Positions 1 through 9,686 of a DNA stretch of 18,914 nt are shown in pieces. Where the stretch lies: positions 1 to 18,914 of the forward strand of contig JAPPKP010000264.1 of the NCBI GenBank assembly GCA_028819955.1, given 5' to 3'. The DNA comes from Rhodospirillaceae bacterium (GTDB lineage: Bacteria > Pseudomonadota > Alphaproteobacteria > UBA828). The notes below the pieces were generated by a model. It worked only from the letters and a program-made list of their open reading frames with translations. It had not been told where the DNA came from and did no database searches. Numbering within the stretch: position 1 is the stretch's first letter; the number at the start of each line of letters is the position of its first letter. The translations under genes were made by a program, and so were the position numbers.

Positions 1-125
1 GAGGAACTCTGCGAGACCGTCCATCCGGTCAAGGATCGCGAGTCCCGCGAACCCTAACCGACATCGCGCAGTTTGCAACCTCTTTTTTGCAAGTTGGCAT
101 CTTGCGCCGACAGGAAAACTCTGTC
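1..125. other. Window edge, no confident gene
   Basis: This stretch lies downstream of the prmC stop. On the plus strand an open frame enters from the window edge and stops with TAA at 55-57 (about 18 residues, mostly G/C third bases), which could be the 3' end of a gene outside the window. On the minus strand an ATG at 22-24 opens a frame running off the edge after eight codons. Neither can be identified. TTGCAA occurs twice, 8 bases apart, around positions 73-92, beside a T-run. It could be part of a terminator or an operator, but the symmetry is weak. Confidence 0.2.
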
Positions 126-1003
126 TCAGGACTGGAATCCGGCGCCGGTGTCGTGGGCGAACATTGCGCAGCGCTCGATCCCGGATAGGTCGCAGCGACG
201 GCCGATCTCTACCAGTCCGGCCGCGGTAAACAACGACCCGACTTCATTCGCCATCCCGGCGCCGAGCTCGATTGCGGCCAGTCCTCTTGGCGCCAGGAGT
301 CGCGCAATTTGCGGCGCGAGTCGCCGGTAGCATTCGTACCCATCCGCTCCGCCGGCGAGCGCCGTCCGCGGCTCGTGGCGGGCGATCTCCGGTGCGAGCG
401 ATGCCAGCTCGGGCGCCGCCACATAGGGCGGATTGCTCACCACGATATCGAAGCGAACGGCGAGCGGCGCACCCCAGTCGGCGACGGCGAACGAAGTCCG
501 CTCACCGAGACCGTGGCGCCGCGCGTTGGCCCGCGCCAGCGAGACGGCGGCAGCGCTGACATCGACGCCAAGGCCGACCGCGCCGGGAAGCTCGCTGAGG
601 AGCGCGACCAGCAAGCAGCCCGTGCCGGTGCCGAGATCCAGTAGCCGTGGGCACGCGGGGAGGCGTGAGGTGTGCGCCAGTACCGCCTCGACCAGGGTCT
701 CGCTCTCCGGCCGCGGCACCAGCACAGACCGCTCGACGGCGAGCTCGAGGCTCCAGAACTCGCGTTTGCCGGTGAGATAGGCGATCGGCTCGCGCGCCGC
801 GCGGCGGCGGACGAGCGCCGTCAGCCGCTGGGCCTCGTCCTCGCCCAGCGGCAACCGGTCGCCCGCGAGCAATGCCTCGGGCGAGAGTCCCAGCGCGTGC
901 TGCATCAGCAGGCGGGCATCGCGGCGCGGCGCATCGATGCCCGCCGCGCGCAGCTCTTCCGTAGCGGTGCCGAGCGCCGCCGCCCGGCTGGTCGCGGCGC
1001 CGG

Positions 1004-1007
<4 letters not shown>
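126..1007 (-). CDS. prmC: Release factor glutamine N5-methyltransferase PrmC
   Basis: Uses S-adenosylmethionine to methylate the glutamine of the GGQ motif in release factors RF1 and RF2, which raises peptide release efficiency in the cytoplasm. The 293-residue product has the usual length. It has an N-terminal helical domain, then a class I methyltransferase fold with the SAM-binding DLGTGTG at residues 124-130 and the diagnostic NPPY at 192-195, which holds the substrate glutamine. The start is GTG at 1005-1007. It overlaps the prfA stop by 4 bases (GTGA), so translation is probably coupled to prfA, which encodes its substrate. Family assignment is firm. Confidence 0.96.
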
Positions 1008-2088
<1,081 letters not shown>

Positions 2089-2092
<4 letters not shown>

Positions 2093-3354
2093 CGGCTGGG
2101 CGCGTAGCGGGCAAGATGCGTGCCGAGCTCGGCCTCCGGCGCCTCGACCTGAGCACCGCTGTCGAGATCGCGGATCGTCGCCACGCCCCGCTCCATCTCG
2201 TCGTCGCCCAGGATGACCGCTGCCGCGGCACGGGCCTGGTCGGCTCGCTTGAGCCGTTTCGACAGCGAGCCGCGATAGGTCAGCTCCACCGCGAAGCCTT
2301 CGTGCCGAAGGCGCTGCGCGAGCCCGAGCGCAGCGGCCTCGGCGCGCATGCCAAGGGGCACGATGGCGATGGGCCGGGGCGCTGCCGCCGGGTCGCCCAC
2401 CACCTCTTCCACCAGGGCGGCAAGCCGCTCGATCCCGCCGGCCCATCCCACGCCGGGCGTCGGTGGCCCGCCCATCGTCTCCACCAGGCCGTCGTAACGG
2501 CCGCCGGCGAGCACGGCGCCCTGGGCGCCGAGCGCTTCGGTCGTGAACTCGAAAGCCGTGTGGCAGTAGTAATCCAGGCCACGCACGAGGCGGGGGTTGC
2601 GGGTGAAGGCAATTCCGATCCCGCTGAGCCCGTCGCAAACGGCGTCGAAGAATGCCGCTGCCTCCGGGCTTAGGTGCGCGTCGATTGCGGGTGCGTCGGC
2701 CAGCACCGCCCGGTCGCCCTCGTCCTTGGAATCGAGGACGCGCAGCGGATTGCGCCGGAGCCGCTGCTTGCTTTCCTCGGATAAGGCGTCTTCGCGGGCC
2801 TCGAGGTGGGCGACGAGCGCCCCACGATAGGCTCGGCGGCTGGCATCGTCGGCAAGCGTGTTGATCTCCAGCGTGACCCGGTCGAGCACGCCCAGCGTCT
2901 CGAGCAGGTGCGCGCCGAGCGCGATCACCTCGATGTCGGCGAGCGGCTCGGGCGCGCCGATCAGCTCGACGCCGATCTGATGAAACTGGCGCAGACGGCC
3001 TCTCTGCGGCCTCTCGTAGCGAAACATCGGCCCGGCGTAGAAGCACTTGAACGGCCGGCGCCCGCCCAAGGTGCCGCCGATCACCGCGCGCGCGACACCC
3101 GCCGTGTTCTCGGGTCTGAGCGTGAGCTCCGCCCCGCCACGGTCAGTGAAGGTGTACATCTCCTTGGTCACGATGTCCGAGGTATCGCCCAGCGTGCGGC
3201 GAAACACGTCGCTGAACTCGAAGATCGGCGTCGCCACCTCGGCGAATCCATAGCGGGCGGCGAGCGTGCGCGCGTGCTCGATGACGTGGCCGTGGCGGCG
3301 CATCTCGTCCGCCGCGAGGTCGTGCGTTCCACGAACCGGCTGAATTCTGCGCAC
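2089..3354 (-). CDS. hisS: Histidine-tRNA ligase
   Basis: Charges tRNA-His with histidine in the cytoplasm using ATP. The 421-residue class II synthetase begins with the typical QPVRGTHDL (5-13). It shows motif 2 around 104-126 ([12 protein letters not shown]...RQFHQ), the histidine-specific RGLDYY at 258-263, GGRYDGL at 284-290, and motif 3 around 301-311 ([11 protein letters not shown]). The C-terminal 90 residues form the anticodon-binding domain. The start is GTG at 3352-3354, which places QPVRG at the usual distance from the N-terminus. A GGGAAC about nine bases upstream is a modest ribosome site. It is the first gene of the overlapping hisS-prfA-prmC unit. In many alphaproteobacteria ispG precedes hisS; here the rodZ-like gene lies only 102 bases upstream. 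Confidence 0.97.
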
Positions 3355-3456
3355 TGTCTGGGTTCCCGAACGGTGCCGGTGCCTTGACCAGCGTGACGGC
3401 GGGTTTAGTGACTCGTTTCGACCGTCTCGGCAAGCGGCCGGCGCCGCCGCGCGCGC

Positions 3457-5016
3457 CTAGCCGCCGATGGCGGTGCCGGCCAGGAGGCGATCCGGGTCGA
3501 GCGCGATATTCCGAATAACCACACCGAGCGGACCGAGCGCCGGCGCCGGGGCGTTATCGACCTGGATCTCTAGACCGCCGGCGTTGCCGGTCACCATGAC
3601 GATGCCGGGCCGGTCCGGGACGCGGTAGGTATCGCCCGGATGGAGGATCCGCGTCAGCAGAAGCTCGTTGTCCGGGCCCTGGACCTGAACCCAGCTATCG
3701 TCCACCGCCGTGATGACCACGCGGGCATCGAGGTTGGTGCGCCCGTAGACCTTGGGCACGTAAGCGGTTTCCACCGTCAGTTCGGGCTCCGCCACCGCTG
3801 GGGCTGGATCCTCGGCGGTCTGCTCCGGCGCGGCTTCGATCGCAGGCTCAGGCGCTGCGGGTGCGGCCGGGGTGACGCTCACGACATCGGTTCGCACAGC
3901 ATCTGTGGCGGTAGTGGACTCGCTTGTGGCGGGACTTTCGCTTGCGACCGCCTCTTCGTCGCCCGAGTTGGCGCCGCTCGTCCCACCCGTGGCTACGACT
4001 GCGAAGTCGAGCGGGGCCGTGATCGTCGAACTCGCATCGGGCGTCCCCGCCGTCGCGACGGCCGGCTCGCCGGGCGCAGCCGGCGCTGCCGGCTCTGGTA
4101 CCGCTTCGACAGTTGCAGGCGGTGGCTGGACCGCCGAGACCTCGACCTGCGATCCCTCTAGCGCGGCGACCTCGGTCGCCCCGGCTGGCCCGGCCTCGTC
4201 CCAGACCTCGGCCGCCGGGATGACACCCGCCTCGGCGACCTCCGTCGCGGCGGGCTCCGCCGGTGCCGGCTCTGCCAGGGCAGGCTCTTCCTGCCGCTCC
4301 GCCGCCGGCGCGGGTTCGGGCGGCGTGGGAGCCACCTCGTCCTCGACAACCGCTGCGGCCGGCGCGGCAGCAGTCTCCACGGCGGTCTCGGCGGTGGTCT
4401 CCGTGGCGGGTGCGGCGTCGGTCGGAGCGGCAGCCGTAACGGCGGCCGTCTCGCTCGTTGCGGTCGCCTCCTCCGGCGCGACGGTTTCGCCCATGCCCAC
4501 CGCTTCGCTCAGCCGGGTCGAGACGTCGTCCACCAAGTCGGTCGCAATCTGGCCTCCGGTCGACTGGTACTGCCAGCCGCCGTAAGCGAGGCCGGCCAAC
4601 ACCAGGACGAGGAGAATGAGCCAGAACTTTGGCTTGGGGCTGGTGTCGGTGGGTGAGGGGAAGGCGAGCCGCTGCTCGCTCTTATCCAGACCCTGTTCGC
4701 GCTTGAAGGCATCGACGATCTCGTCGGGATCGAGACCGAGAAAACCCGAATAGCTGCGCAAGAACCCGATCGCGTAGGTTGTGCCGGGGATTTGGTCGAA
4801 GCGGCCTGCCTCGAGCGCTTCGAGGTAGTGCTCCTGTATTCGCAGCACATGCGCGGCGTCGGCTATGCTGTAGCCGCCTCTGTTCCGCGCTTCCCGCAGC
4901 TCTTCGCAGAAGGTCGGGAGGGCGTTTGGGTCTTCGCGTCCCGTCTCGTGAACGAGTCGCGGCCCGGCCAGATCAGGCTCGGTTGCCTCGAACGGCACCC
5001 GCAGAGGTTCCTTCAT
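3457..5016 (-). CDS. rodZ: RodZ-like HTH / DUF4115 membrane protein
   Basis: RodZ-type proteins link the MreB cytoskeleton to the cell-wall elongation machinery at the inner membrane. The 519-residue product has a cytoplasmic Cro/C1-type helix-turn-helix domain of the HTH_25 kind (about 34-110), a single membrane helix at about 131-149, a very long Ala/Pro/Glu/Thr-rich linker (about 150-420), and a C-terminal DUF4115 beta domain (about 423-500). The linker is much longer than in E. coli RodZ and is presumably periplasmic. I chose the ATG at 5014-5016, preceded by AGGA about eight bases away; an in-frame upstream start adds ten Arg-rich residues with no better site. The architecture is diagnostic for the family. 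The role in cell shape is inferred from it. Confidence 0.88.
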   Translation of the reverse strand: MKEPLRVPFEATEPDLAGPRLVHETGREDPNALPTFCEELREARNRGGYSIADAAHVLRIQEHYLEALEAGRFDQIPGTTYAIGFLRSYSGFLGLDPDEIVDAFKREQGLDKSEQRLAFPSPTDTSPKPKFWLILLVLVLAGLAYGGWQYQSTGGQIATDLVDDVSTRLSEAVGMGETVAPEEATATSETAAVTAAAPTDAAPATETTAETAVETAAAPAAAVVEDEVAPTPPEPAPAAERQEEPALAEPAPAEPAATEVAEAGVIPAAEVWDEAGPAGATEVAALEGSQVEVSAVQPPPATVEAVPEPAAPAAPGEPAVATAGTPDASSTITAPLDFAVVATGGTSGANSGDEEAVASESPATSESTTATDAVRTDVVSVTPAAPAAPEPAIEAAPEQTAEDPAPAVAEPELTVETAYVPKVYGRTNLDARVVITAVDDSWVQVQGPDNELLLTRILHPGDTYRVPDRPGIVMVTGNAGGLEIQVDNAPAPALGPLGVVIRNIALDPDRLLAGTAIGG

Positions 5017-5267
5017 GACTCGCGTCCTGCAACCACGAACGCGCACGCCCCCCTCCCAGTCGGCGTTGCGCGCTCACGTACCCGCTTGCGACTTTACGAT
5101 CCGCTCCGTCTTGTCTTCGCGTCGCCGCCTCCACTTGCCAGTTATTTCCCCGGCTGGAAGAGACTGCGACTCGATCAGCCGTCCCCCGATGCTAACAGCT
5201 AGAACAATGATGTTATCATCGGCTGTCATACAGCGCAATCATAGACTTACGCACTGTAAAGCCCCTG
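5017..5267. other. Intergenic region upstream of the rodZ-like gene
   Basis: A 251-base gap lies between the NMO-family gene stop and the rodZ-like start, both read on the minus strand. The part around 5190-5260 is clearly richer in A+T than its surroundings. It contains a short dyad, ATGAT-GTT-ATCAT, at 5207-5219. Read on the minus strand, TTGCGC followed 17 bases later by TAACAT overlaps this dyad and could be the promoter. I see no convincing terminator hairpin after the upstream gene and no open frame with coding character. Confidence 0.35.
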
Positions 5268-6359
5268 TCATGCGCTGGCCGGCAGCGGGCGATGACTCGA
5301 TTTAGTACCGTCGGCGACGCCCGCCGCACCGCGTTCAACGCTGAGTACGATCGCATTCACTGCCTGATCGACCAGTTCAGCTATAATCTCCTTCGTCGAT
5401 TGTTCCGACGTCACCATGCCGACGCTTTGACCTGCCATGAGTGAGCCGTCTTCGATGTCGCCCTCGATCGCAGCGCGGCGCAGCGCGCCGGCCCAAAAAT
5501 GCTCTATGGCGAGCCGGGCGGCACCGAGTTCCAGTTCGCCCTGGCGATAGCGCGCGATGGTCTCCCGCTGGAACGCCTCGAACCGCTCGGTCGCCTTGTT
5601 GGCGACGGCGCGCACCGGAATCACGGGAAAATCCGGGTCCACCTGCACCGAAAGCCGCGCATCGCGCGCGTTCGCGCGAATCATCGCCTGCTTGAAACGC
5701 GGATGGGCGATCGATTCCGTCGCACAGACGAAGCGGGTGCCCAGCTGGCAGCCGGCGGCGCCCATCGCCAGATAGAGCGCGACCGCATCGCCCCGGCCGA
5801 TGCCGCCGCCCACGAAGACCGGCACCGCGTCGAAATGGGGCAACACCTCCTGGGCCAGCACGTTGGTGGACACCGGCCCGATGTGCCCGCCCGCCTCCAT
5901 GCCTTCAATGATGAGGGCGTCGATGCCCTGCTTGGCGAGCCTGCGGGCGAGCGGCAGCGTCGATGCGAAAGCGACGACCCGGGTGCCGGCCTGCCTCAGG
6001 GTCTCGATCGTCCGCTTGGGCGGCATCCCGCCGGCCAGGACCACATGGCCGACGCTGCGCTCCACGCAGGTCGCGACGAGCGCGTCGAGTTCCGGATGCA
6101 TGACGATGATGTTGACCCCGAACGGCTTGTCACAGCGCTCGTAGACGCCGTCGATCTCCGCCGCGAGCTGATCCGGGGTCAGCGAGCCGCAGGCCACCAC
6201 GCCGAAGCCGCCGGCGTTGGAGATGGCGGCCACCAGGTTCCGCTCGGAGACCCACGACATGGCCCCGCCCATGATCGCGTAGCGGGTGCCGAGGAATGCC
6301 CGCCCTCGCGCCCAGTAGGCATCGAGCCGCTGGCGCGCATCCTCGCGCACTTCAGTCAT
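5268..6359 (-). CDS. Nitronate monooxygenase / FabK-family flavoprotein
   Basis: An FMN-dependent TIM-barrel enzyme of the nitronate monooxygenase (2-nitropropane dioxygenase) superfamily, 363 residues. Members oxidise toxic alkyl nitronates or, in the FabK branch, reduce enoyl-ACP; the true substrate cannot be read from sequence. Seen directly: the N-terminal IMGGAMSWVSERNLVAA (29-45), the histidine-bearing EGMEAGGHIG (152-161), the phosphate-binding GGGIGRG (184-190) and GCQLGTRF (203-210). It starts at ATG 6357-6359, only 26 bases after the aspartate kinase stop, so the two are probably co-transcribed. No functional link with lysine or threonine synthesis is evident. Superfamily assignment is firm; the specific activity is open. 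Confidence 0.85.
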   Translation of the reverse strand: MTEVREDARQRLDAYWARGRAFLGTRYAIMGGAMSWVSERNLVAAISNAGGFGVVACGSLTPDQLAAEIDGVYERCDKPFGVNIIVMHPELDALVATCVERSVGHVVLAGGMPPKRTIETLRQAGTRVVAFASTLPLARRLAKQGIDALIIEGMEAGGHIGPVSTNVLAQEVLPHFDAVPVFVGGGIGRGDAVALYLAMGAAGCQLGTRFVCATESIAHPRFKQAMIRANARDARLSVQVDPDFPVIPVRAVANKATERFEAFQRETIARYRQGELELGAARLAIEHFWAGALRRAAIEGDIEDGSLMAGQSVGMVTSEQSTKEIIAELVDQAVNAIVLSVERGAAGVADGTKSSHRPLPASA

Positions 6360-6385
6360 TCACCGCGAACAGGACGGCGCCCGCT

Positions 6386-7609
6386 TCAGGGCTCACGGTC
6401 GTCCAGTCCGTAGGCCGCGTGGAGGGCGCGCACGGCGAGCTCGGTATAGTCTTCGGAGACCAGCACGCTGATCTTGATCTCCGAGGTCGAGATCACCTGG
6501 ATGTTGATGCCCTTCTCGGCGAGCGCCGCGAACATCGTCTGCGCCACCCCGGCGTGGCTGCGCATGCCGACTCCGATCACCGAGACCTTGACCACGCCCT
6601 GGTCCGCTACCAGCCGATCGTAGGCGACGACGCTCCTCACCTCCTCGAGGATCGCGATCGAGCGATCCAGATCGGCCTCGGTCACGGTGAAGGTCATGTC
6701 CGTGGTGCCGTCGGCGGAGATGTTCTGCACGATCATGTCGACGTTGACGTTGCCGTCCGCCAGCGGCCCGAAGATGCTCGCCGCGACGCCGGGCCGGTCG
6801 GCGACGCCCATCACCGTGATCTTGGCCTCGTCCCTGCTGTAAGCGATCCCGCTGACCCGCTCCTGTTCCACGATGTCGTCCTCATCGACCACGAATGTTC
6901 CGGGGGTATCGGCGAAGCTGGAGGCCACCTGAAGCGGCACCTGGTGCTTCATCGCCATCTCGACGGCGCGTATCTGCAAGACCTTGGCGCCGAGGGAGGC
7001 GAGCTCCAGCATCTCCTCGTAGGTGATCTTAGTCAGCTTGCGCGCCGTCGCAACGACGCGCGGGTCGGCGGTGAACACGCCTTCCACATCGGTGAAGATG
7101 TCGCAGCGGTCGGCGCCCAGCGCCGCGGCGAGGGCGACCGCCGAGGTGTCCGTGCCGCCCCGGCCGAGGGTCGTGATGCGCCCCAAGGGCCCTAAGCCCT
7201 GAAAGCCCGCGACCACCGGCACCTCCCGGCGCTCGATGCGCCGGTGCAGCTCCTCCGTCTCGATCCCCTCGATCCTGGCGCGGCCGTGGCCGCCGTCGGT
7301 GCGGATCGGGAGCTGCCAGCCGAGCCAGGAGCGCGCCGTGACACCCCGGTGCTGCAGCGCAAGCGCCAGCAGGCCGGCGGTGATCTGCTCGCCCGCCGCA
7401 GCCACAGTATCGTATTCTCGCGCATCGTGGAGCGGCGCGGCCGCCCGGACCCAGGAAACCAGCCGGTCGGTGGTGCCGGCCATCGCCGAGACCACCACCG
7501 CGATCCCGTCACCGGCATCGAATGCGGCCTTCACCCGGTCGGCGACGGCGTTGATCCGGTCGAGGTCGGCCAGCGACGTGCCGCCGTATTTGTGAACGAT
7601 GAGAGCCAT
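6386..7609 (-). CDS. lysC: Aspartate kinase with two ACT domains
   Basis: Phosphorylates L-aspartate with ATP, the first step towards lysine, threonine, methionine and diaminopimelate. The 407-residue product has the N-terminal KYGGTS (7-12), the amino-acid kinase core with TTLGRGGTDTSAVALAAAL (146-164) and the FTDVEGVFTADPR segment (172-184), and two C-terminal ACT domains (about 263-330 and 340-400) expected to bind lysine or threonine for feedback inhibition. The ATG at 7607-7609 gives the standard family start; the frame continues upstream without conserved sequence. It is divergent from ubiG across 116 bases and followed closely by the NMO-family gene. Divergence of lysC and ubiG is common in alphaproteobacteria. 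Confidence 0.96.
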   Translation of the reverse strand: MALIVHKYGGTSLADLDRINAVADRVKAAFDAGDGIAVVVSAMAGTTDRLVSWVRAAAPLHDAREYDTVAAAGEQITAGLLALALQHRGVTARSWLGWQLPIRTDGGHGRARIEGIETEELHRRIERREVPVVAGFQGLGPLGRITTLGRGGTDTSAVALAAALGADRCDIFTDVEGVFTADPRVVATARKLTKITYEEMLELASLGAKVLQIRAVEMAMKHQVPLQVASSFADTPGTFVVDEDDIVEQERVSGIAYSRDEAKITVMGVADRPGVAASIFGPLADGNVNVDMIVQNISADGTTDMTFTVTEADLDRSIAILEEVRSVVAYDRLVADQGVVKVSVIGVGMRSHAGVAQTMFAALAEKGINIQVISTSEIKISVLVSEDYTELAVRALHAAYGLDDREP

Positions 7610-7665
7610 CGGATGGGACGCGTCCGCGCCGGAGAGGCGACGCTTGCCGGTCGTGGAGACGGCCC

Positions 7666-7694
7666 TACATACTGACTCGGTCGCGGTCGCGCAA
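7666..7694 (-). promoter_or_regulatory. Possible lysC promoter
   Basis: Read on the minus strand, TTGCGC (7689-7694) and TATGTA (7666-7671) are separated by exactly 17 bases, about 57 bases before the lysC start. Each hexamer matches the sigma-70 consensus at only three positions, so this is a placement guess based mainly on spacing. Confidence 0.25.
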
Positions 7695-7725
7695 GCTGGC
7701 GGCCGCGCCGGAGGGAAGCGCATCG

Positions 7726-8562
7726 ATGGCCGGGGACGGACGCGAAAGGCAGACACCGGAAGCTGCAGCGGGGGTGGAAGCGCCCCGCGCCGCCGCGGCC
7801 AGGCCCGCCGCCGATCCCAGCGTCGATCCGGCGGAGATCGAGCGCTTCGCGGCGCTCGCCGAGCGGTGGTGGGACCGCCACGGTGCCTTCCGCGCGCTCC
7901 ATGCCCTCAACCCGGTCAGAATCGCCTACGTGCGGGACGCGCTCGTGGCCGACGCCCCTCCCGAGGCGCGAACCGAGGCAGCAACGGCGCTCAAGCCTCT
8001 GACCGGGCTCAGGCTCCTCGACGTCGGCTGCGGCGGCGGCCTGATGGCCGAGCCGCTCTGCCGACTAGGCGCCCGTGTGGTCGCCGTCGACGCGGCCGAG
8101 GCCAACGTCCGCGCCGCCCGCCACCACGCGGAGGAGCAAGGGCTCGCCATCGACTACCGCCACGCCACGGCGGAGGCGCTGGCGGCGGACGGCGAGCGCT
8201 TCGACGCCGTGCTGGCGCTCGAGATCGTCGAGCATGTGGCCGATCTCGACGTCTTCGCCGATGCCTGCGCGAGCCTGGTCAAGCCTGGCGGGACGCTCGT
8301 GGTGGCGACGCTCAACCGCACGCTTGCGGCCTATGCGCTCGCCATCGTGGCGGCAGAGCGGATTCTGGGCTGGCTACCGGCCGGCACCCACGACTGGACG
8401 CGATTCGTCCGTCCGGCCGAGATGGTGCGCCTGCTGCGCCGCCACGGCCTCACCGTCGCGGACATGCGGGGCATGGTCTACAGCCCGCTCGCCGGCGGCT
8501 GGACGACAAGCCCCAATCTAGCGGTGAATTACATCGTTCACGCCCAGAAGCCCGGCGCCTGA
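7726..8562 (+). CDS. ubiG: Ubiquinone biosynthesis O-methyltransferase UbiG
   Basis: Carries out the two O-methylations of the ubiquinone ring (the 2-polyprenyl-6-hydroxyphenol and 3-demethylubiquinol steps), acting at the inner-membrane face. The 278-residue product has the SAM-binding DVGCGGGLMAEPL (99-111), the acidic VDAAEANV (121-128), EIVEHVAD (166-173) and the UbiG-type C-terminal region with GTHDW and LAGGW. The first ~30 residues are an Ala/Pro-rich extension without conserved motifs. The ATG at 7726 is supported by GGAGGG at 7710-7715 with a 10-base gap. It is divergent from lysC and convergent with the DUF1178 gene, 24 bases away. Confidence 0.95.
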   Translation: MAGDGRERQTPEAAAGVEAPRAAAARPAADPSVDPAEIERFAALAERWWDRHGAFRALHALNPVRIAYVRDALVADAPPEARTEAATALKPLTGLRLLDVGCGGGLMAEPLCRLGARVVAVDAAEANVRAARHHAEEQGLAIDYRHATAEALAADGERFDAVLALEIVEHVADLDVFADACASLVKPGGTLVVATLNRTLAAYALAIVAAERILGWLPAGTHDWTRFVRPAEMVRLLRRHGLTVADMRGMVYSPLAGGWTTSPNLAVNYIVHAQKPGA

Positions 8563-8586
8563 GCGGCCCAGGCGGCCGCGCTGCAG

Positions 8587-9042
8587 CTACGCGTCGTGGC
8601 GGGGGACCCAGGGGACCTCGCCGACCTCGATCCCCTCGTCGGCGAGCTCGCCGACCTCTTCCTTGGTCGCGTCGCCATAGATATTGCGGCGCTCAACCTC
8701 GCCGTAGTGAATCTTGCGCGCCTCCTCGGGGAAGCGCTCGCCCACATGATCGAAATTCTGCTCGATATGGGTACGCATGCGCCGCAGAGTTCCGATGGCG
8801 CGTGCCATTTCAGGCGGTGTCGGCTTGCGCGCAGGCGTGGGCGCCGGCGCAGTCTCGGGCTCGCCTCTCGCCTTGTTGCCCACCGCGATGTTCGGTGCCA
8901 TCGGCGCCTTCGCGATCTCGACGTCGCCGCAGTAGGGGCAGGCGATCTCGCCCGCCTCCGCCTGCCGCTCGTAGGTCGCGGAGTCGGCGAAGTAGGCTTC
9001 GAACACGTGGTCCTTGCCGCACTTGAGGTCGAACACGATCAT
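8587..9042 (-). CDS. DUF1178 family protein
   Basis: A 151-residue cytoplasmic protein of unknown function from a family common in alpha- and betaproteobacteria. The N-terminus MIVFDLKC...H...F is the family signature. Cysteines at 8, 35 and 38 (CPYC) plus H12 look like a small zinc ribbon. KAPMAPN follows at 45-51, then a proline/alanine linker and a helical C-terminal half with an RRMRTHIEQNFDHVG segment. It starts at ATG 9040-9042 and diverges from the small methyltransferase gene across 95 bases. In alphaproteobacteria it often lies near comF and a nitrilase-family gene, as here, but no function is established. Confidence 0.9.
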   Translation of the reverse strand: MIVFDLKCGKDHVFEAYFADSATYERQAEAGEIACPYCGDVEIAKAPMAPNIAVGNKARGEPETAPAPTPARKPTPPEMARAIGTLRRMRTHIEQNFDHVGERFPEEARKIHYGEVERRNIYGDATKEEVGELADEGIEVGEVPWVPRHDA

Positions 9043-9113
9043 GGGGCTGCGCCCGGCTCGCTGCCTCGGTCACTGCAACGTACCATAAAACCCCGAATCC
9101 ACACGAAAATCCA

Positions 9114-9131
9114 ATTGGCCTCAAGGCCAAT
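9114..9131. promoter_or_regulatory. Perfect 8-bp inverted repeat in a divergent intergenic region
   Basis: ATTGGCCT-CA-AGGCCAAT is a perfect dyad with a 2-base centre, lying six bases before the ATG of the methyltransferase gene at 9138 and 72 bases before the divergent DUF1178 start. The 2-base loop is too tight for a good RNA hairpin, so a protein operator is more likely. It may also hide the translation start, since the 9138 gene has no clear Shine-Dalgarno sequence. No regulator is suggested by the sequence. Confidence 0.45.
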
Positions 9132-9137
9132 GCCGCC

Positions 9138-9674
9138 ATGCACAGCCACCGTTCACGCGTCCCCTCTTCCTGGATCGTCCGCCACGCGGGCCTGATCGCC
9201 GAAGGAGGCCACGTCCTCGACCTCGCCTGCGGCGGGGGCCGGCACACGCGCTATCTGCGGGAGCGCGGCCTCAAGGTCACGGCCATCGACATCGACACCT
9301 CGGGCCTCGCCGATCTGGCGGACGATCCTCTGATCGAGATCGTCGAGACGGACCTGGAGCATCCCGGCGCCGAGCCGCTCGCAGGCCGCCGTTTCGACGC
9401 CGTGGTGGTGACGGACTATCTGTTCCGCCCGCTGCTGGTGCCGCTCGTGGATTGCCTCCTGCCGGGCGGCCTCTTCCTCTACGAGACCTTCGCCCTCGGC
9501 AACGAACGTTTTGGGCGCCCGCGCAACCCAGATTACCTGCTCCAGCGCGGCGAACTGCTGGCGCTTGCCGAAGGGCGTCTCTCGGTCTTCGCCTATGAGC
9601 ACCGCGCAGTGCCGTCGCCCGATCCCAAGATCGTGCAGCGCCTCTGCGCCCGCAAACCGGCCCGCGGACCCTGA
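9138..9674 (+). CDS. Small class I SAM-dependent methyltransferase
   Basis: A 178-residue cytoplasmic class I methyltransferase of unknown substrate, resembling TehB-like and Methyltransf_11/25-type enzymes. Seen: the SAM motif VLDLACGGGRHTRYL at about 26-40, an acidic residue ending the second strand (AIDID, 49-53), the motif II/III region FDAVVVTDYLFRP, and LLPGGLFLYETF. After the core comes GNERFGRPRNPDYLLQRGEL, which recurs in this group of short bacterial methyltransferases. It lacks any cap or extra domain. The ATG at 9138 is the first in frame and has no strong ribosome site. The stop is 12 bases from the convergent amidase stop. Fold is certain, substrate unknown. Confidence 0.85.
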   Translation: MHSHRSRVPSSWIVRHAGLIAEGGHVLDLACGGGRHTRYLRERGLKVTAIDIDTSGLADLADDPLIEIVETDLEHPGAEPLAGRRFDAVVVTDYLFRPLLVPLVDCLLPGGLFLYETFALGNERFGRPRNPDYLLQRGELLALAEGRLSVFAYEHRAVPSPDPKIVQRLCARKPARGP

Positions 9675-9686
9675 CAGCAGCGAGAA

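Noticed and set aside
2093..3046. N-terminal extension of prfA by over 300 residues
   Set aside because: The extension is Arg/Pro-rich shadow sequence inside hisS. The ATG overlapping the hisS stop gives normal RF1 length.
8563..8586. CGGCC/GGCCG pairing between ubiG and the DUF1178 gene as a terminator
   Set aside because: Only a 5-base stem with no T-run on either strand.
7599..9026. Long plus-strand open frame across ubiG and the DUF1178 gene
   Set aside because: It is an Arg/Ala/Gly-rich shadow frame in high-G+C DNA with no domain; ubiG and DUF1178 are clearly the real genes.
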